Shown: positions 34,135-43,899 of the stretch, piece after piece
How the letters are laid out: every line of letters begins with the position of its first letter
Position numbering within the stretch: the first letter of the stretch is position 1
DNA from: Flavobacteriales bacterium
GTDB taxonomy: Bacteria; Bacteroidota; Bacteroidia; Flavobacteriales_F; PHOS-HE28
Reading direction: 5' to 3'
Assembly: GCA_020635725.1 (NCBI GenBank)
Contig: JACJZF010000005.1
Location: forward strand, 124,001 to 188,000
DNA length: 64,000 nucleotides
Program-made: the position numbers and the translations under genes
Notes under the pieces: generated by a model
Database searches by the model: none
Told to the model about the DNA's origin: nothing
Seen by the model: the letters and a program-made list of their open reading frames with translations, nothing else

Positions 34135-34461
34135 ATGATCGCATCCCTCCTCCTGCAAGCCGACGCCCAAGCCCAGAACCCCTACCAGTTCTGGATCATG
34201 ATGGCCCTCTTGATGGTGGTCTTCTACTTCTTCATGATCCGCCCCCAGCAGAAGAAGGCCAAGGACGCCAAGAAGTTCAGGGAGTCCTTGCAGAAGGGAT
34301 CCAAGGTGGTCACCATCGGCGGCATCCATGGCCGTGTGGTGGAGGTGGCCGACACCACGATCCTGCTGGAGGTCGATGGCAACGTGAAGCTGCGCATCGA
34401 GAAGAGCGCCATCGCCATGGATAACACCATGCAGCTCAACGAGGCCACGGCCAAGGGCTGA
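34135..34461 (+). CDS. yajC: Preprotein translocase subunit YajC
   Basis: 108 residues: one TM helix (QFWIMMALLMVVFYFFMIRP) followed by QQKKAKDAKKFRESLQKG and VVTIGGIHGRVVEV, the YajC signature. It associates with SecDF at the Sec translocon in the inner membrane. It lies 19 bp after DUF1573 and 25 bp before coaE. Confidence 0.93.
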   Translation: MIASLLLQADAQAQNPYQFWIMMALLMVVFYFFMIRPQQKKAKDAKKFRESLQKGSKVVTIGGIHGRVVEVADTTILLEVDGNVKLRIEKSAIAMDNTMQLNEATAKG

Positions 34462-34486
34462 ACAATCGGCCCAGCGGGCCAACCCC

Positions 34487-35071
34487 ATGCTCAAGGTCGG
34501 ATTGACCGGCGGGATCGGCAGCGGCAAGACCGTTGTCGCGGGCGTCTTCGGGGTCCTGGGCGTGCCTGTCTTTCAGGCCGATGCGGAAGCCAGGGCGATC
34601 ATGCAGTCAGACGAGGCCGTGAAGGCCGCTCTGGAGGCTCGTTTCGGAGCATCGATTTACTCCGGTGGTATACTGGACCGAAAGGCCATGGCAGCCATCA
34701 TCTTCCGCGATGCGGAGGCCTTGCGGTTAGTCAACGGGATCGTTCATCCAGCGGTACGCGCGGCTTTCGACCGATGGGCCCTTGCGCAGTCCGGGCCGTA
34801 TGCGATCATGGAGGCAGCCCTCATGGCTGAGAACGGCGGATGGCGACGATTCGATCAAGTGGTGGTGGTAGCCTGCTCGGAGGCTGAGCGGATCCGCCGG
34901 GTGATGGCACGTGACGGCGTTACGGAGGAAGAGGTGCGGGCCCGCATGAGCAACCAGGCCAGCGAGGCGGAGCGCCTGGCGATCGCGCATCACGTGGTGC
35001 GCAACGAGGGGGCTGAGCTCGTGATCCCGCAGGTGCTGGCGATACATGAGAAGCTGAAAGCCGCCCCGTGA
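34487..35071 (+). CDS. coaE: Dephospho-CoA kinase CoaE
   Basis: 194 residues. P-loop VGLTGGIGSGKT, FQADAEARAIM, LDRKAMAAIIF and VNGIVHPAV match CoaE, which phosphorylates dephospho-CoA as the last step of CoA synthesis. The stop overlaps the next GTG start (GTGA). The CoA pathway is thus represented twice in this window, with coaBC at 7.8 kb. Confidence 0.93.
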   Translation: MLKVGLTGGIGSGKTVVAGVFGVLGVPVFQADAEARAIMQSDEAVKAALEARFGASIYSGGILDRKAMAAIIFRDAEALRLVNGIVHPAVRAAFDRWALAQSGPYAIMEAALMAENGGWRRFDQVVVVACSEAERIRRVMARDGVTEEEVRARMSNQASEAERLAIAHHVVRNEGAELVIPQVLAIHEKLKAAP

Positions 35072-35355
35072 AACAACCGGAGAAGAAGCTGCCCCTGAGC
35101 ACAGCGGCGCTGGTGATGGGCGCGCTCAGCGTTCCCTTGGCCTTCGCATGGCATCTCTGCTCCCTGGCCGTGGTGCTCGGCGTGTATGCCACGGTGGCCG
35201 GATTCTGGGGCAGGCGACGCGCCACGAAGCACCTGCTGATCTACAGCGCCACCAGCCAGTCCTACGCGTTATGGGGCATGCGCCTGGGGCTGCTCGGTCT
35301 GGTGCTCGCGAGCATCATGTGGGTGTTGTGGGCCACCAACTGGCTGCTGACCTAG
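35068..35355 (+). CDS. Small two-to-three-helix membrane protein (DUF4190-like)
   Basis: 95 residues from the GTG overlapping the coaE stop. Hydrophobic segments STAALVMGALSVPLAFAWHL, LAVVLGVYATVAGF and MRLGLLGLVLASIMWVLW alternate with a basic loop (GRRRATKH). The pattern resembles the DUF4190/CCC-motif proteins of Bacteroidota. No function can be given. Its TAG stop shares the CTAG with the stop of the convergent exonuclease gene. Confidence 0.7.
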   Translation: MKQPEKKLPLSTAALVMGALSVPLAFAWHLCSLAVVLGVYATVAGFWGRRRATKHLLIYSATSQSYALWGMRLGLLGLVLASIMWVLWATNWLLT

Positions 35356-35912
35356 GCCCGCAGGGCCCGGTTCAGCGGGACAAGGCCCTGCATCACGGCG
35401 TCTTCTCCGAACGCATCGAGGTACTTGCTCAACAATGCGGATGTTGCTTCGGCATCGGCCAGGGCGCGGTGGGCGATCGGGAAGGGGATGCCGAAGTAGC
35501 GGCAGAGACTGCCCAGGTTGTAATGGCTCAGGTTCGGCACCAGCCGTCGTCCTAAGCGCTCGGTGCAAAGCGTGGGGCGCTCGAAGCCAAGTCCGCTCCG
35601 CGCGAACTCCTGAGCGAGGGCCGTCATGTCGAAGCGCGTGTTGTGCGCCACGATGATGCGGTCCTGCGTGAGGGTCTCGATGGTGCGGATCACCTCATGG
35701 AACAGGGGCGCTTCGCGGAGCATGTCGTCTTGTATGCCCGTGAGCTTGCGCGTGAACCAGGGCACACGCTGCCGGGGGAACACCAGGCTATCCCAACGCA
35801 GGCGCTCCTCGCGGCCATTCATGGCGATCACGGCCACCTCCATCACGCGGCAGGCCAAGGGATCACCCTCGGTGGTCTCCACATCGATCACCGCGAACCG
35901 CAAACGCTGCAT
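35352..35912 (-). CDS. DnaQ-like 3'-5' exonuclease (DEDDh)
   Basis: 186 residues from the ATG at 35912; the frame is open upstream but that part is unlike the family. ExoI motif VIDVETTEGDP, ExoII AHNTRFDMTALA and ExoIII HRALADAEAT give the DEDDh catalytic set. It is a free-standing exonuclease of the pol III epsilon type, either proofreading subunit or a repair nuclease; no polymerase domain is attached. A box-like CATATTTG is found upstream on the same strand but is imperfect. Confidence 0.88.
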   Translation of the reverse strand: MQRLRFAVIDVETTEGDPLACRVMEVAVIAMNGREERLRWDSLVFPRQRVPWFTRKLTGIQDDMLREAPLFHEVIRTIETLTQDRIIVAHNTRFDMTALAQEFARSGLGFERPTLCTERLGRRLVPNLSHYNLGSLCRYFGIPFPIAHRALADAEATSALLSKYLDAFGEDAVMQGLVPLNRALRA

Positions 35913-36043
35913 GGCGCATTCATACGCCACAGGCAGGGGCGGGGTTGCCAAAGGCATATGGATGGCGGCCGAAAATGGCATGGGGCCCAAATATGCCGAT
36001 CCCCGATCGCACAGCCAAGCCGGGTCGCGCCATATTTGCCGCC

Positions 36044-36592
36044 ATGCGCCTCGTCTATCGGCTGGTGTTCCAGCGCATGCTCGGGTGGCGGATCCAGGAT
36101 GAGCGCCCTCCAGGGCTTGACCGGTACATCATCGTGGTGGCCCCGCACACCAGTAACTGGGATTTCTTCGTGGGCCTTGCCGTGCGCAGCCTCGCAGCCC
36201 TGCACGACGTGAAGTACCTGGCGAAGGCCTCCTTGTTCAAGCCGCCGCTGGGCTGGTTCTTCCGCATGCTGGGTGGCTATCCGGTGGACCGCAGCAAGAG
36301 CAACAACCTGGTGGATGCCGTGGTGGCCATGTTCGATCGGGGCGAGATCCGCCGCATCGCCATCACGCCCGAAGGAACCCGATCCTATCAGCCCCATTGG
36401 AAGACCGGCTTCCATCGCATCGCCCGGGGAGCAGGCGTGCCGATCCTCCTGGCCACCTTCGACTATCCCCAGCGGCTCTGCATCATCTCAGCGCCATTCC
36501 CGCTCACCGACGACCCCGAAGCGGACATCGCCCGAATGAAGGACTGGTTCAGGCCGCACAAGGGGAAGAACCCTGAAGACGGCGTGCGCTGA
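36044..36592 (+). CDS. 1-acyl-sn-glycerol-3-phosphate acyltransferase family protein
   Basis: 182 residues from the ATG at 36044, five bases after a CATATTTG box. The acyltransferase motifs are APHTSNWDFFVG (HX4D), GGYPVDRSK and ITPEGTRS (PEGTR). Family members transfer acyl groups to lysophosphatidate or related lysolipids at the inner membrane. It is short for PlsC and lacks a clear N-terminal TM segment, so the exact acceptor is open. Confidence 0.85.
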   Translation: MRLVYRLVFQRMLGWRIQDERPPGLDRYIIVVAPHTSNWDFFVGLAVRSLAALHDVKYLAKASLFKPPLGWFFRMLGGYPVDRSKSNNLVDAVVAMFDRGEIRRIAITPEGTRSYQPHWKTGFHRIARGAGVPILLATFDYPQRLCIISAPFPLTDDPEADIARMKDWFRPHKGKNPEDGVR

Positions 36593-36622
36593 TGGCACCG
36601 TTCTTGACAAGCGAACGCGCTC

Positions 36623-37150
36623 ATGACCCGCACCCTTTTCATCCTCGCGCTTTCGGTGGCTACCTGCGCCGCCTTCGCGCAACAACCCTTCCCAGCCATC
36701 ACCGGTGAGTTCGCCGATGGCCGCGTTGCGCGGTTACCGGCAGAGGGTGCGAAGGGGTACACGATCATCGCCCTCGCCTTCGGCCAGAAAGCCCAGCCCG
36801 CCTTGGAGGAATGGTTCGAGCCCGCCTATCTGCGTTTCGTGGAGAAGCATGGGCTCTTTGCCACAGCGTACGAGGCGGAGGTGTTCTTCGTACCGGTCTT
36901 CACCGGCCTGAACAAGGCAGCCTACGAGCCCAGCATGAAGCGTTTCCGGAAGAGCGCCGCGCCGGGCATCGTGGATCGAGTGCTCTTCGTGAAGGCGGAG
37001 TTCGAGGCGTTCAAGGAAGCGCTGGGCCTCAAAGGCAAGGATATCCCGTACTTCTTCGTGCTCGACGCCGAAGGCAGGGTGATCCACCGGGAGGAAGGCG
37101 CTTTTTCCGATTCCAAGCTGGAGGCCATTGAGGACATCCTCCTGCGGTGA
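36623..37150 (+). CDS. Exported thioredoxin-fold-like protein without CxxC
   Basis: 175 residues with a signal peptide (MTRTLFILALSVATCAAFAQ). The mature part (GYTIIALAFGQKAQPALEEW, VFFVPVFTGLNKAAYEPSMK, DIPYFFVLDAEGRVIHREEG) has the strand-helix order of a thioredoxin-like fold, and I recall similar unnamed Bacteroidota proteins. No redox CxxC is present, so disulfide chemistry is unlikely. It lies 42 bp upstream of the cyclophilin lipoprotein, which has its own promoter box. Confidence 0.7.
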   Translation: MTRTLFILALSVATCAAFAQQPFPAITGEFADGRVARLPAEGAKGYTIIALAFGQKAQPALEEWFEPAYLRFVEKHGLFATAYEAEVFFVPVFTGLNKAAYEPSMKRFRKSAAPGIVDRVLFVKAEFEAFKEALGLKGKDIPYFFVLDAEGRVIHREEGAFSDSKLEAIEDILLR

Positions 37151-37166
37151 CCTCCGATGGTCCTTC

Positions 37167-37174
37167 TACATTTG
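37167..37174 (+). promoter_or_regulatory. -7 box TACATTTG of the cyclophilin gene
   Basis: Exact TAnnTTTG match, 18 nt before the ATG at 37193. Confidence 0.55.
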
Positions 37175-37192
37175 CCCACCTCATAAACCAAC

Positions 37193-37851
37193 ATGAACAT
37201 GCCGCTCACGTTCTGCTCCTCCGCCCTGATCGCCCTCTCCATGCTGGGTTGTGTCAGCCCCGGTGAAGGAACCGTCGCGACCGAACAACAACCCAAGAAA
37301 ACAGTGGAGACGCTCGCCGATGGCCTCTATGCCAACATCAAGACCAGCAAAGGACTGATTGTCATCAAGCTCGAATACGAGAAGGCCCCCATGACCGTAG
37401 CCAACTTCGTGGCGCTGGCCGAGGGGAAGATGAAGAACACCGCCAAGCCCGAAGGGACACCCTACTACGATGGGCTGAAGTTCCATCGGGTGATCGCCGA
37501 TTTCATGATCCAAGGCGGTGATCCCAGCGGCACCGGCGCCGGCGGTCCAGGCTATGCCTTCGCCGATGAGATCCACCCGGACCTGAAGCATACCCGTGCC
37601 GGTACGCTCAGCATGGCCAATGCGGGCCCTGCCACTAACGGCAGCCAGTTCTTCATCACCCACAAAGACACGCCATGGCTCGATGGCCGCCACGCCGTTT
37701 TCGGGTACGTGGTGAGCGGGCAGGATGTGGTGAACGCCATCCAGCAGAATGATCTGATGGAGACCGTGCGGATCGAGCGCGTAGGCAAGGCTGCCAAGGC
37801 CTGGGATGCCGTGGCTGTGCTCACTGCCAACAAAGACAAGTTCCGGCAGCG

Positions 37852-37855
<4 letters not shown>
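37193..37855 (+). CDS. Peptidyl-prolyl cis-trans isomerase (cyclophilin), lipoprotein
   Basis: 220 residues. The signal sequence ends in a lipobox (ALSMLGC), so it is probably tethered in the periplasm. The cyclophilin domain shows [15 protein letters not shown], a NGSQFFITH box and [14 protein letters not shown] with the active-site Arg and Phe. It speeds proline isomerisation in folding of envelope proteins. Its stop codon shares a CTAG with the convergent DEAD helicase gene. Confidence 0.92.
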
Positions 37856-39081
<1,226 letters not shown>

Positions 39082-39122
39082 GCTGGAATGCACTGACGGC
39101 CAAGGGACGGCGTCAAGGGCGG

Positions 39123-39130
39123 CGAATATA
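39123..39130 (-). promoter_or_regulatory. -7 box TATATTCG of the DEAD helicase gene
   Basis: TAnnTTCG variant on the minus strand, 41 nt before the ATG at 39081, in the spacer between the sensor kinase stop and the helicase. Confidence 0.5.
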
Positions 39131-39135
39131 CGCGG

Positions 39136-41049
39136 CTAAACTGCGGCCCTCAGGAAGCCTTGCGATTCGGCATTCATCGGCGTGAACGCCAGACGTACGT
39201 ACGTGCCCTTGTCGGATCGGATGCTCAAGTTGCCGTTGAGCTGCCGGGCGAGCACGTGCAGCAGATCCATGCCGAATGATCCCGGCCTTACATACGCCTG
39301 CTCATCATTCGGGCAATCGCCGTTATCGGTGAACCGCAGTTCCCAAACGGGGCCTTCAACGGCCACGGAGATGCGCACCTGGCCATGCGCATGGCCGGCA
39401 AAGGCGTACTTCAGCGAGTTGGTGAGCAGCTCATTGATCAGCAGGCTCAGGGGCATGAGCTCCGTGGCATGCAGCACCGCTTCCGGGACATCCACGGTCA
39501 CCGAGATCGAGTCCTGTCGGCCGTGCGCGGCGAGCACCAAACGGCTGAGTTCAAGGATATGCTCCTTGATGGGCAGGGCGTTCTCCCCGCCGAATCGATG
39601 GATCGCGCTGTGCACCAGGCCCATCGCCCGGATACGGCCTTGGGCTTCACGCAAGGCACGCGAAGCCGACGGATCCGAGGGGTCGCCGATGTGAAGGCCA
39701 AGAAGGCTGTCGATCACTTGCAGATTGTTCTTCACGCGGTGGTGGATCTCCTTGAGCACGATGTCTTTCTCTTCCTCGCCCATGAGCGATTCGCGCAAGC
39801 GCATGTTCTGCCGTTCGAGTTCGAGGCTCTTGGCGTGCAGTTCGTTCCGCTGCCGCTCGATCACCCCGCTCTTCAGTCGCGAGCGCCGGGAGAGCCGGGC
39901 GCTCCGAAGAACGGCGAGCACCAGGCCGGTTACCAGACCGAGGAGCACCAGCGCGGCCGCGGCCAAGGCCCGAGCGTTCGAACGCACATCGGCCAGCAAG
40001 CTCTCCGCCCGTTCGTTCCTGGCGCGCAGATCACGGTTATCGAGGTCCTTGCGCTGGGTGTCGTAGAGCACTTGCGTGCCTGCGAGGAGCAGTTCGCGGT
40101 CCGCGAGTTCCAACGAGTCCTCCAAGGTGCGCAGGCGGCTCAGGATGGAATAGGCCTCGGCGTGATTCCCACGCAGGAGTGCCAGATCTTTTTGCACATC
40201 CAGCACGCGGACTTGCATGCGTTGGATGCTGGAGGCGCCCCGCACGCCTTCGCTCCGCAACTCTTGCTCGGCCTGCTCCAGGTCTCCGGTGTGCATGGCC
40301 ACGCGGGCCAAGGCCAGATGCACCTCGGCTTGGCTCTCGGCATCACCGTGCTGTTGAATGCCTCGTAAGGCGCTCACCAGGTAAGGCCGGGCATCGTGGT
40401 ACCGTCCTTCAGCGAGCAGGGCTTTGGCCAACTGCAGGCGGATCTGCGCGGCTTCAGGGCCGTCCGCTTCTGAACCGCAGAGCTCCAGGGCCCGTTCCGC
40501 ACAGCGCCGGGCCTCCTGCAGCATGCCATATTCGACCAGGATGTCCAACAGAAAGGTCTCCGAGCTGAGGCGAAGCGCCTGGTTGCCGGTGGCGGTGGCT
40601 ACGGCCAGCGCTTTGCGCGCCTCCTCCAAGGCCTTGGTCGGTTCCCGGTTGTGCCGGTAGGCGCGCGCAACGGCCTGAAGGTCACTCGCGATCAGATCAG
40701 GGCGCTCCAAGCTAGTGGCCACGCGGAGCGCACGGAGGCTGCTTCGCATGTGGTCCGCCCGATGTCCGAGCCTGAGATGCAAGGGCGCAGCCGCCATCAG
40801 GGCCTCATGCACAAGCAGGCTGTCTCCGGCCGCGGTGGCCAGGCCAATGGCGCTTAGAGCGTACGATGCGGCTCCAGACGGATCCATGGCCGAGGCCCGG
40901 GCTGAGAGCTTGAGCAATGCGCGAGCCCGATCCGTGGAGGAAGCATCACTATCGAGTTGGAACCGGAGACTATCGCCGACGCTGGTCGGCATGGCCCCAT
41001 GAGAGGCCAGCAGGCATGCGAGTAGCAGCTGCGCGCGGGAGAGCGACAT
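39136..41049 (-). CDS. TPR sensor histidine kinase (HisKA_2/HWE-like)
   Basis: 637 residues: signal peptide, a periplasmic helical region of about 330 residues made of TPR-like repeats (YHDARPYLVSALRGIQQHGD, LEQAEQELRSEG), one TM helix near 360-380 (LAAAALVLLGLVTGLVLAVL), a coiled coil, then HisKA_2 with phospho-acceptor His in LKEIHHRVKNNLQVID and a HATPase domain (NELLTNSLKYAF, RFTDNGDCPND, GSFGMDLLHVLARQL). No response regulator is adjacent, so its partner is encoded elsewhere. Confidence 0.9.
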   Translation of the reverse strand: MSLSRAQLLLACLLASHGAMPTSVGDSLRFQLDSDASSTDRARALLKLSARASAMDPSGAASYALSAIGLATAAGDSLLVHEALMAAAPLHLRLGHRADHMRSSLRALRVATSLERPDLIASDLQAVARAYRHNREPTKALEEARKALAVATATGNQALRLSSETFLLDILVEYGMLQEARRCAERALELCGSEADGPEAAQIRLQLAKALLAEGRYHDARPYLVSALRGIQQHGDAESQAEVHLALARVAMHTGDLEQAEQELRSEGVRGASSIQRMQVRVLDVQKDLALLRGNHAEAYSILSRLRTLEDSLELADRELLLAGTQVLYDTQRKDLDNRDLRARNERAESLLADVRSNARALAAAALVLLGLVTGLVLAVLRSARLSRRSRLKSGVIERQRNELHAKSLELERQNMRLRESLMGEEEKDIVLKEIHHRVKNNLQVIDSLLGLHIGDPSDPSASRALREAQGRIRAMGLVHSAIHRFGGENALPIKEHILELSRLVLAAHGRQDSISVTVDVPEAVLHATELMPLSLLINELLTNSLKYAFAGHAHGQVRISVAVEGPVWELRFTDNGDCPNDEQAYVRPGSFGMDLLHVLARQLNGNLSIRSDKGTYVRLAFTPMNAESQGFLRAAV

Positions 41050-41092
41050 GGGGCCTCTTACGCGCTGATGATGTGGAGGTTGCGCTCTTCGC

Positions 41093-41100
41093 TATGTTTG
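41093..41100 (+). promoter_or_regulatory. -7 box TATGTTTG of cutC
   Basis: Exact TAnnTTTG match ending only 4 nt before the ATG at 41105, so the transcript would start at or next to the start codon. Confidence 0.5.
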
Positions 41101-41104
41101 GTGC

Positions 41105-41827
41105 ATGCGTGTGACGGTGGAGGTGTGCGCTTCGACTTTGGCCGAAGTGGAGGCGGCTGCCGATGCAGGTGTGGACTCCGTGGAGCTCTGCGTGGCTATT
41201 GCAGATGGTGGGCTCACCCCGTCGCTGGGCATCGTACTGCAAGCCATGGCGATGCCCTTGCCATGCCTGCGGGTGCTGGTGAGGCCCCGTCCCGGCGATT
41301 TCTGCTATTCGGTGATCGAATCGGAAGCCATCCGCTCCGATGTGGAGCGACTCCTGGAGTTAGGGCGACCCGAACCTGTGGTGGGAGCGATTACCCAAGA
41401 TGGAGCGCTCGATGAGCAGCTCATGGTCAAGTTGCTCTCCATGGGCCCCGCCCATGCGTGGACCTTTCACCGTGCCATCGATCAGTCATCGGATCCGCTG
41501 AGGCTGTTCGGTCGGTGCATTGAACTGGGCTTCGGCCGTGTGCTCACTTCCGGAGGTGCTTCCAACGCCTTGCAAGGAGTTGGCGGTCTGCGGCACATGG
41601 TCGAGCTGGGGCGGGGTCGTATCCGCGTGGCCGCAGCCGGTGGGGTGAATCCAACGAACGTTGTCGAATTGGTCGAACGCAGCGGGGTGGGAGAGGTGCA
41701 CTTCTCCGCCAGCCGAGGTCTCATCCGTGCTTCCAGGGGGGCAGTGAGCATGGGCATGGATTCCGAGCCCGATATCGCGAAGATCGAAGGGGTCCTCGTC
41801 GCACTGGCAAAGGCCGGGCTCCGATGA
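41105..41827 (+). CDS. cutC: CutC family protein
   Basis: 240 residues, TIM-barrel CutC family: AADAGVDSVELCVAIADGGLTPS, VLVRPRPGDFCYS, WTFHRAIDQ and RVLTSGGASNALQG are the conserved strand ends. CutC was named for copper tolerance in E. coli but its biochemical role is disputed. The stop overlaps the start of the beta-mannosidase gene (ATGA), so both are translated from one mRNA, whose promoter box is directly before the ATG. Confidence 0.9.
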   Translation: MRVTVEVCASTLAEVEAAADAGVDSVELCVAIADGGLTPSLGIVLQAMAMPLPCLRVLVRPRPGDFCYSVIESEAIRSDVERLLELGRPEPVVGAITQDGALDEQLMVKLLSMGPAHAWTFHRAIDQSSDPLRLFGRCIELGFGRVLTSGGASNALQGVGGLRHMVELGRGRIRVAAAGGVNPTNVVELVERSGVGEVHFSASRGLIRASRGAVSMGMDSEPDIAKIEGVLVALAKAGLR

Positions 41828-43800
41828 GAAGCGCCGTGCTCTATTCCGCCGTGTTCATGGCGCTCCGTGTCGGAGGTCAGGAACTCAGAATGGCGTTGGA
41901 TTCGGGCTGGGTCTTCTCCCAGGCTAACGAGAAGGAATGGCGGTCGGCGAGGGTGCCCGGATGTGTTCAAGGCGATTTGCGCGAGCATGGGGTGATTCCC
42001 GATTATCGAAGCGAGCAAGGCGTCGGTTCAGCTCAATGGGTGGAGCTGGAAGACTGGACCTATCGCACCTTCTTCGAGCTGTCTGAATCCCTTGCTGTGC
42101 ATGAGCATATTGAACTGGAATTCAAAGGTCTGGATACGTTCGCTGAGATCTATTTGAACGGTGCCTTGCTGGGCGCTGCGGACAACCTTTTCCGCACTTG
42201 GCGATTCGATATCAAGCCCTTGCTCCGAACGGGGGCGAATGACTTGACGGTGATCTTCCGGAGCACCTGGAAGGTGGGGAAGGCCAGTGCACAAGGTTTC
42301 GGTCTGGAACTGCCCCACGATAGCGATACCAGCGGTATCAGCCCCTTCGTGCGTAAGCCCGCCTACCAGTTCGGCTGGGATTTCTGCCCACGCTTGGTCA
42401 CCATGGGGGTTTCAGGGCCCGTGTCCATCATCGCTTGGTCATCGGGGCGAATCCACGGGGCGCAGGTTTTCTGGAATCACGATACACTCTGCGTGAAGCC
42501 GAGGGTCGAAGGGAGCGAGGTTGCCTTGACGCGTTGCAGGATCCGACTTTATCTGAATGAGCAGCCGATTGCGGAAGGCCCTGCCTTGGGCACTGCCGTC
42601 CTCAGGGCGTTCGTCAGCCCGCGCGACTTGCCCCAGTGGATGCCTCGTGGACTGGGGAAGCAGGTGGTGGCCCGCCTTCGCGTGGATCTGCACGACGGGG
42701 AACAGCTGTGTTCACGCTCGGAATTCCCTGTAGGTCGAGCGATGAACGAGCTTATCCAAGAGGCGGACTCCGCGGGTCGGTCGTTCATGTTCCGCAGCCA
42801 CGGGCAGATCTTCTTCGCGAAGGGCTGCAACGTGGTCCCCCCAGACCTGGTGCCCGCCCAAACTCCGGACAGTGCTTGGGTGGCCTTGGTAGGGCACATG
42901 TGCGAGGCGGGCATGAACATGGCGCGCATCTGGGCAGGCGGCGTGTATCCGCCAGAAGCCTTCCTTGATGCGTGCGATACGGCCGGGATCCTGCTCTGGC
43001 AGGATTTCATGCTCGCGGGCCTGGTGCCTGCGGAAGGCGAATTCCGGGCGAACATGCTGGCCGAAGCGGCAGAGCAGGTCGAACGGATCTCGCATCACCC
43101 ATGCCTGGCGCTGTTCTGCGGGAATAATGAACTGGACGTGGCCTGGCGCAACTGGGGCTGGCAGGACCGGTATGGCCTGCATGGTGCTGATTCCGCGGCT
43201 GTCATCGAGACCAACTCCAGGCTCTGGCATGACGCGCTCGCAAGCATCGTGGAGGACCGCTGCTGGGCCGGGCATTACCTGGCTTCGTCGCCGATATCCA
43301 ACTGGGGTAGCGCTGAAGGGCTCCGTTCAGGCGACCTGCATTATTGGGGCGTATGGCACGGCGATTCCGCCTTCTCCTCCTTCGATACCAACGTGGGCAG
43401 GTTCATGAGCGAATGGGGCTTCCAGAGCTACCCGGACAGCGCCCTGCTCGCCCGATTCCACGGCTCTGAAGGGCTTCATCTCGGCTCTGAGCTGATGGCC
43501 CGGCTGCAGCGCAGCTACAAGGGCGATTCGCCCATTCGGAACGCGATCGGCGAGGAGTTGGGCATGGAGGCTTCCGGCTTGAGCCTCGGTGCATTCATCA
43601 GGGCAAGCCAGGCTGTGCAATCCCTCGCCTGCGATAGAGCCATTCGGGCCCATCGAGCAGCGTGGCCGCGGTGCTCAGGCACCTTGCTCTGGCAACTCAA
43701 CGATTGCTGGCCCGGCCCGAGCTGGAGCCTCATCGATTACCAGGGAAAACGCAAGCCGGCGTACCAAACCGTGCGCACCTTATTCGGCGGGTCGGAATAG
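41824..43800 (+). CDS. Glycoside hydrolase family 2 beta-mannosidase
   Basis: 658 residues with a possible N-terminal signal sequence. The sugar-binding domain (WTYRTFFEL, FKGLDTFAEIYLNG), the TIM-barrel start (GQIFFAKGCNVVP, WAGGVYPP), acid/base Glu436 in FCGNNELD and nucleophile Glu530 in FMSEWGFQSYP are all kept, and LLWQLNDCWPGPSWSLIDY closes the barrel. Full beta-mannosidases run to about 850 residues; this one lacks the C-terminal beta domains but keeps all catalytic parts. It removes terminal beta-mannose from oligosaccharides or glycans. No SusC/SusD genes are near. Confidence 0.9.
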   Translation: MRSAVLYSAVFMALRVGGQELRMALDSGWVFSQANEKEWRSARVPGCVQGDLREHGVIPDYRSEQGVGSAQWVELEDWTYRTFFELSESLAVHEHIELEFKGLDTFAEIYLNGALLGAADNLFRTWRFDIKPLLRTGANDLTVIFRSTWKVGKASAQGFGLELPHDSDTSGISPFVRKPAYQFGWDFCPRLVTMGVSGPVSIIAWSSGRIHGAQVFWNHDTLCVKPRVEGSEVALTRCRIRLYLNEQPIAEGPALGTAVLRAFVSPRDLPQWMPRGLGKQVVARLRVDLHDGEQLCSRSEFPVGRAMNELIQEADSAGRSFMFRSHGQIFFAKGCNVVPPDLVPAQTPDSAWVALVGHMCEAGMNMARIWAGGVYPPEAFLDACDTAGILLWQDFMLAGLVPAEGEFRANMLAEAAEQVERISHHPCLALFCGNNELDVAWRNWGWQDRYGLHGADSAAVIETNSRLWHDALASIVEDRCWAGHYLASSPISNWGSAEGLRSGDLHYWGVWHGDSAFSSFDTNVGRFMSEWGFQSYPDSALLARFHGSEGLHLGSELMARLQRSYKGDSPIRNAIGEELGMEASGLSLGAFIRASQAVQSLACDRAIRAHRAAWPRCSGTLLWQLNDCWPGPSWSLIDYQGKRKPAYQTVRTLFGGSE

Positions 43801-43858
43801 GCTTTTGCCGTGGGAATCCTTTCTTGCGACACGCACGGCGGTGGCGGGTCCAAAAAGC

Positions 43859-43866
43859 TACCTTCG
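43859..43866 (+). promoter_or_regulatory. -7 box TACCTTCG of the CUB-repeat protein gene
   Basis: TAnnTTCG variant, 33 nt before the ATG at 43900; it supports that start over the in-frame ATG at 43810. Confidence 0.45.
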
Positions 43867-43899
43867 TCCGCCAACCCTCCAGCAGAAAATCACCCAAAC

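Noticed and set aside
31269..34136. 955-codon minus-strand ORF opposite leucine dehydrogenase, nusB and DUF1573
   Set aside because: Antisense shadow; the plus strand has three well-supported genes.
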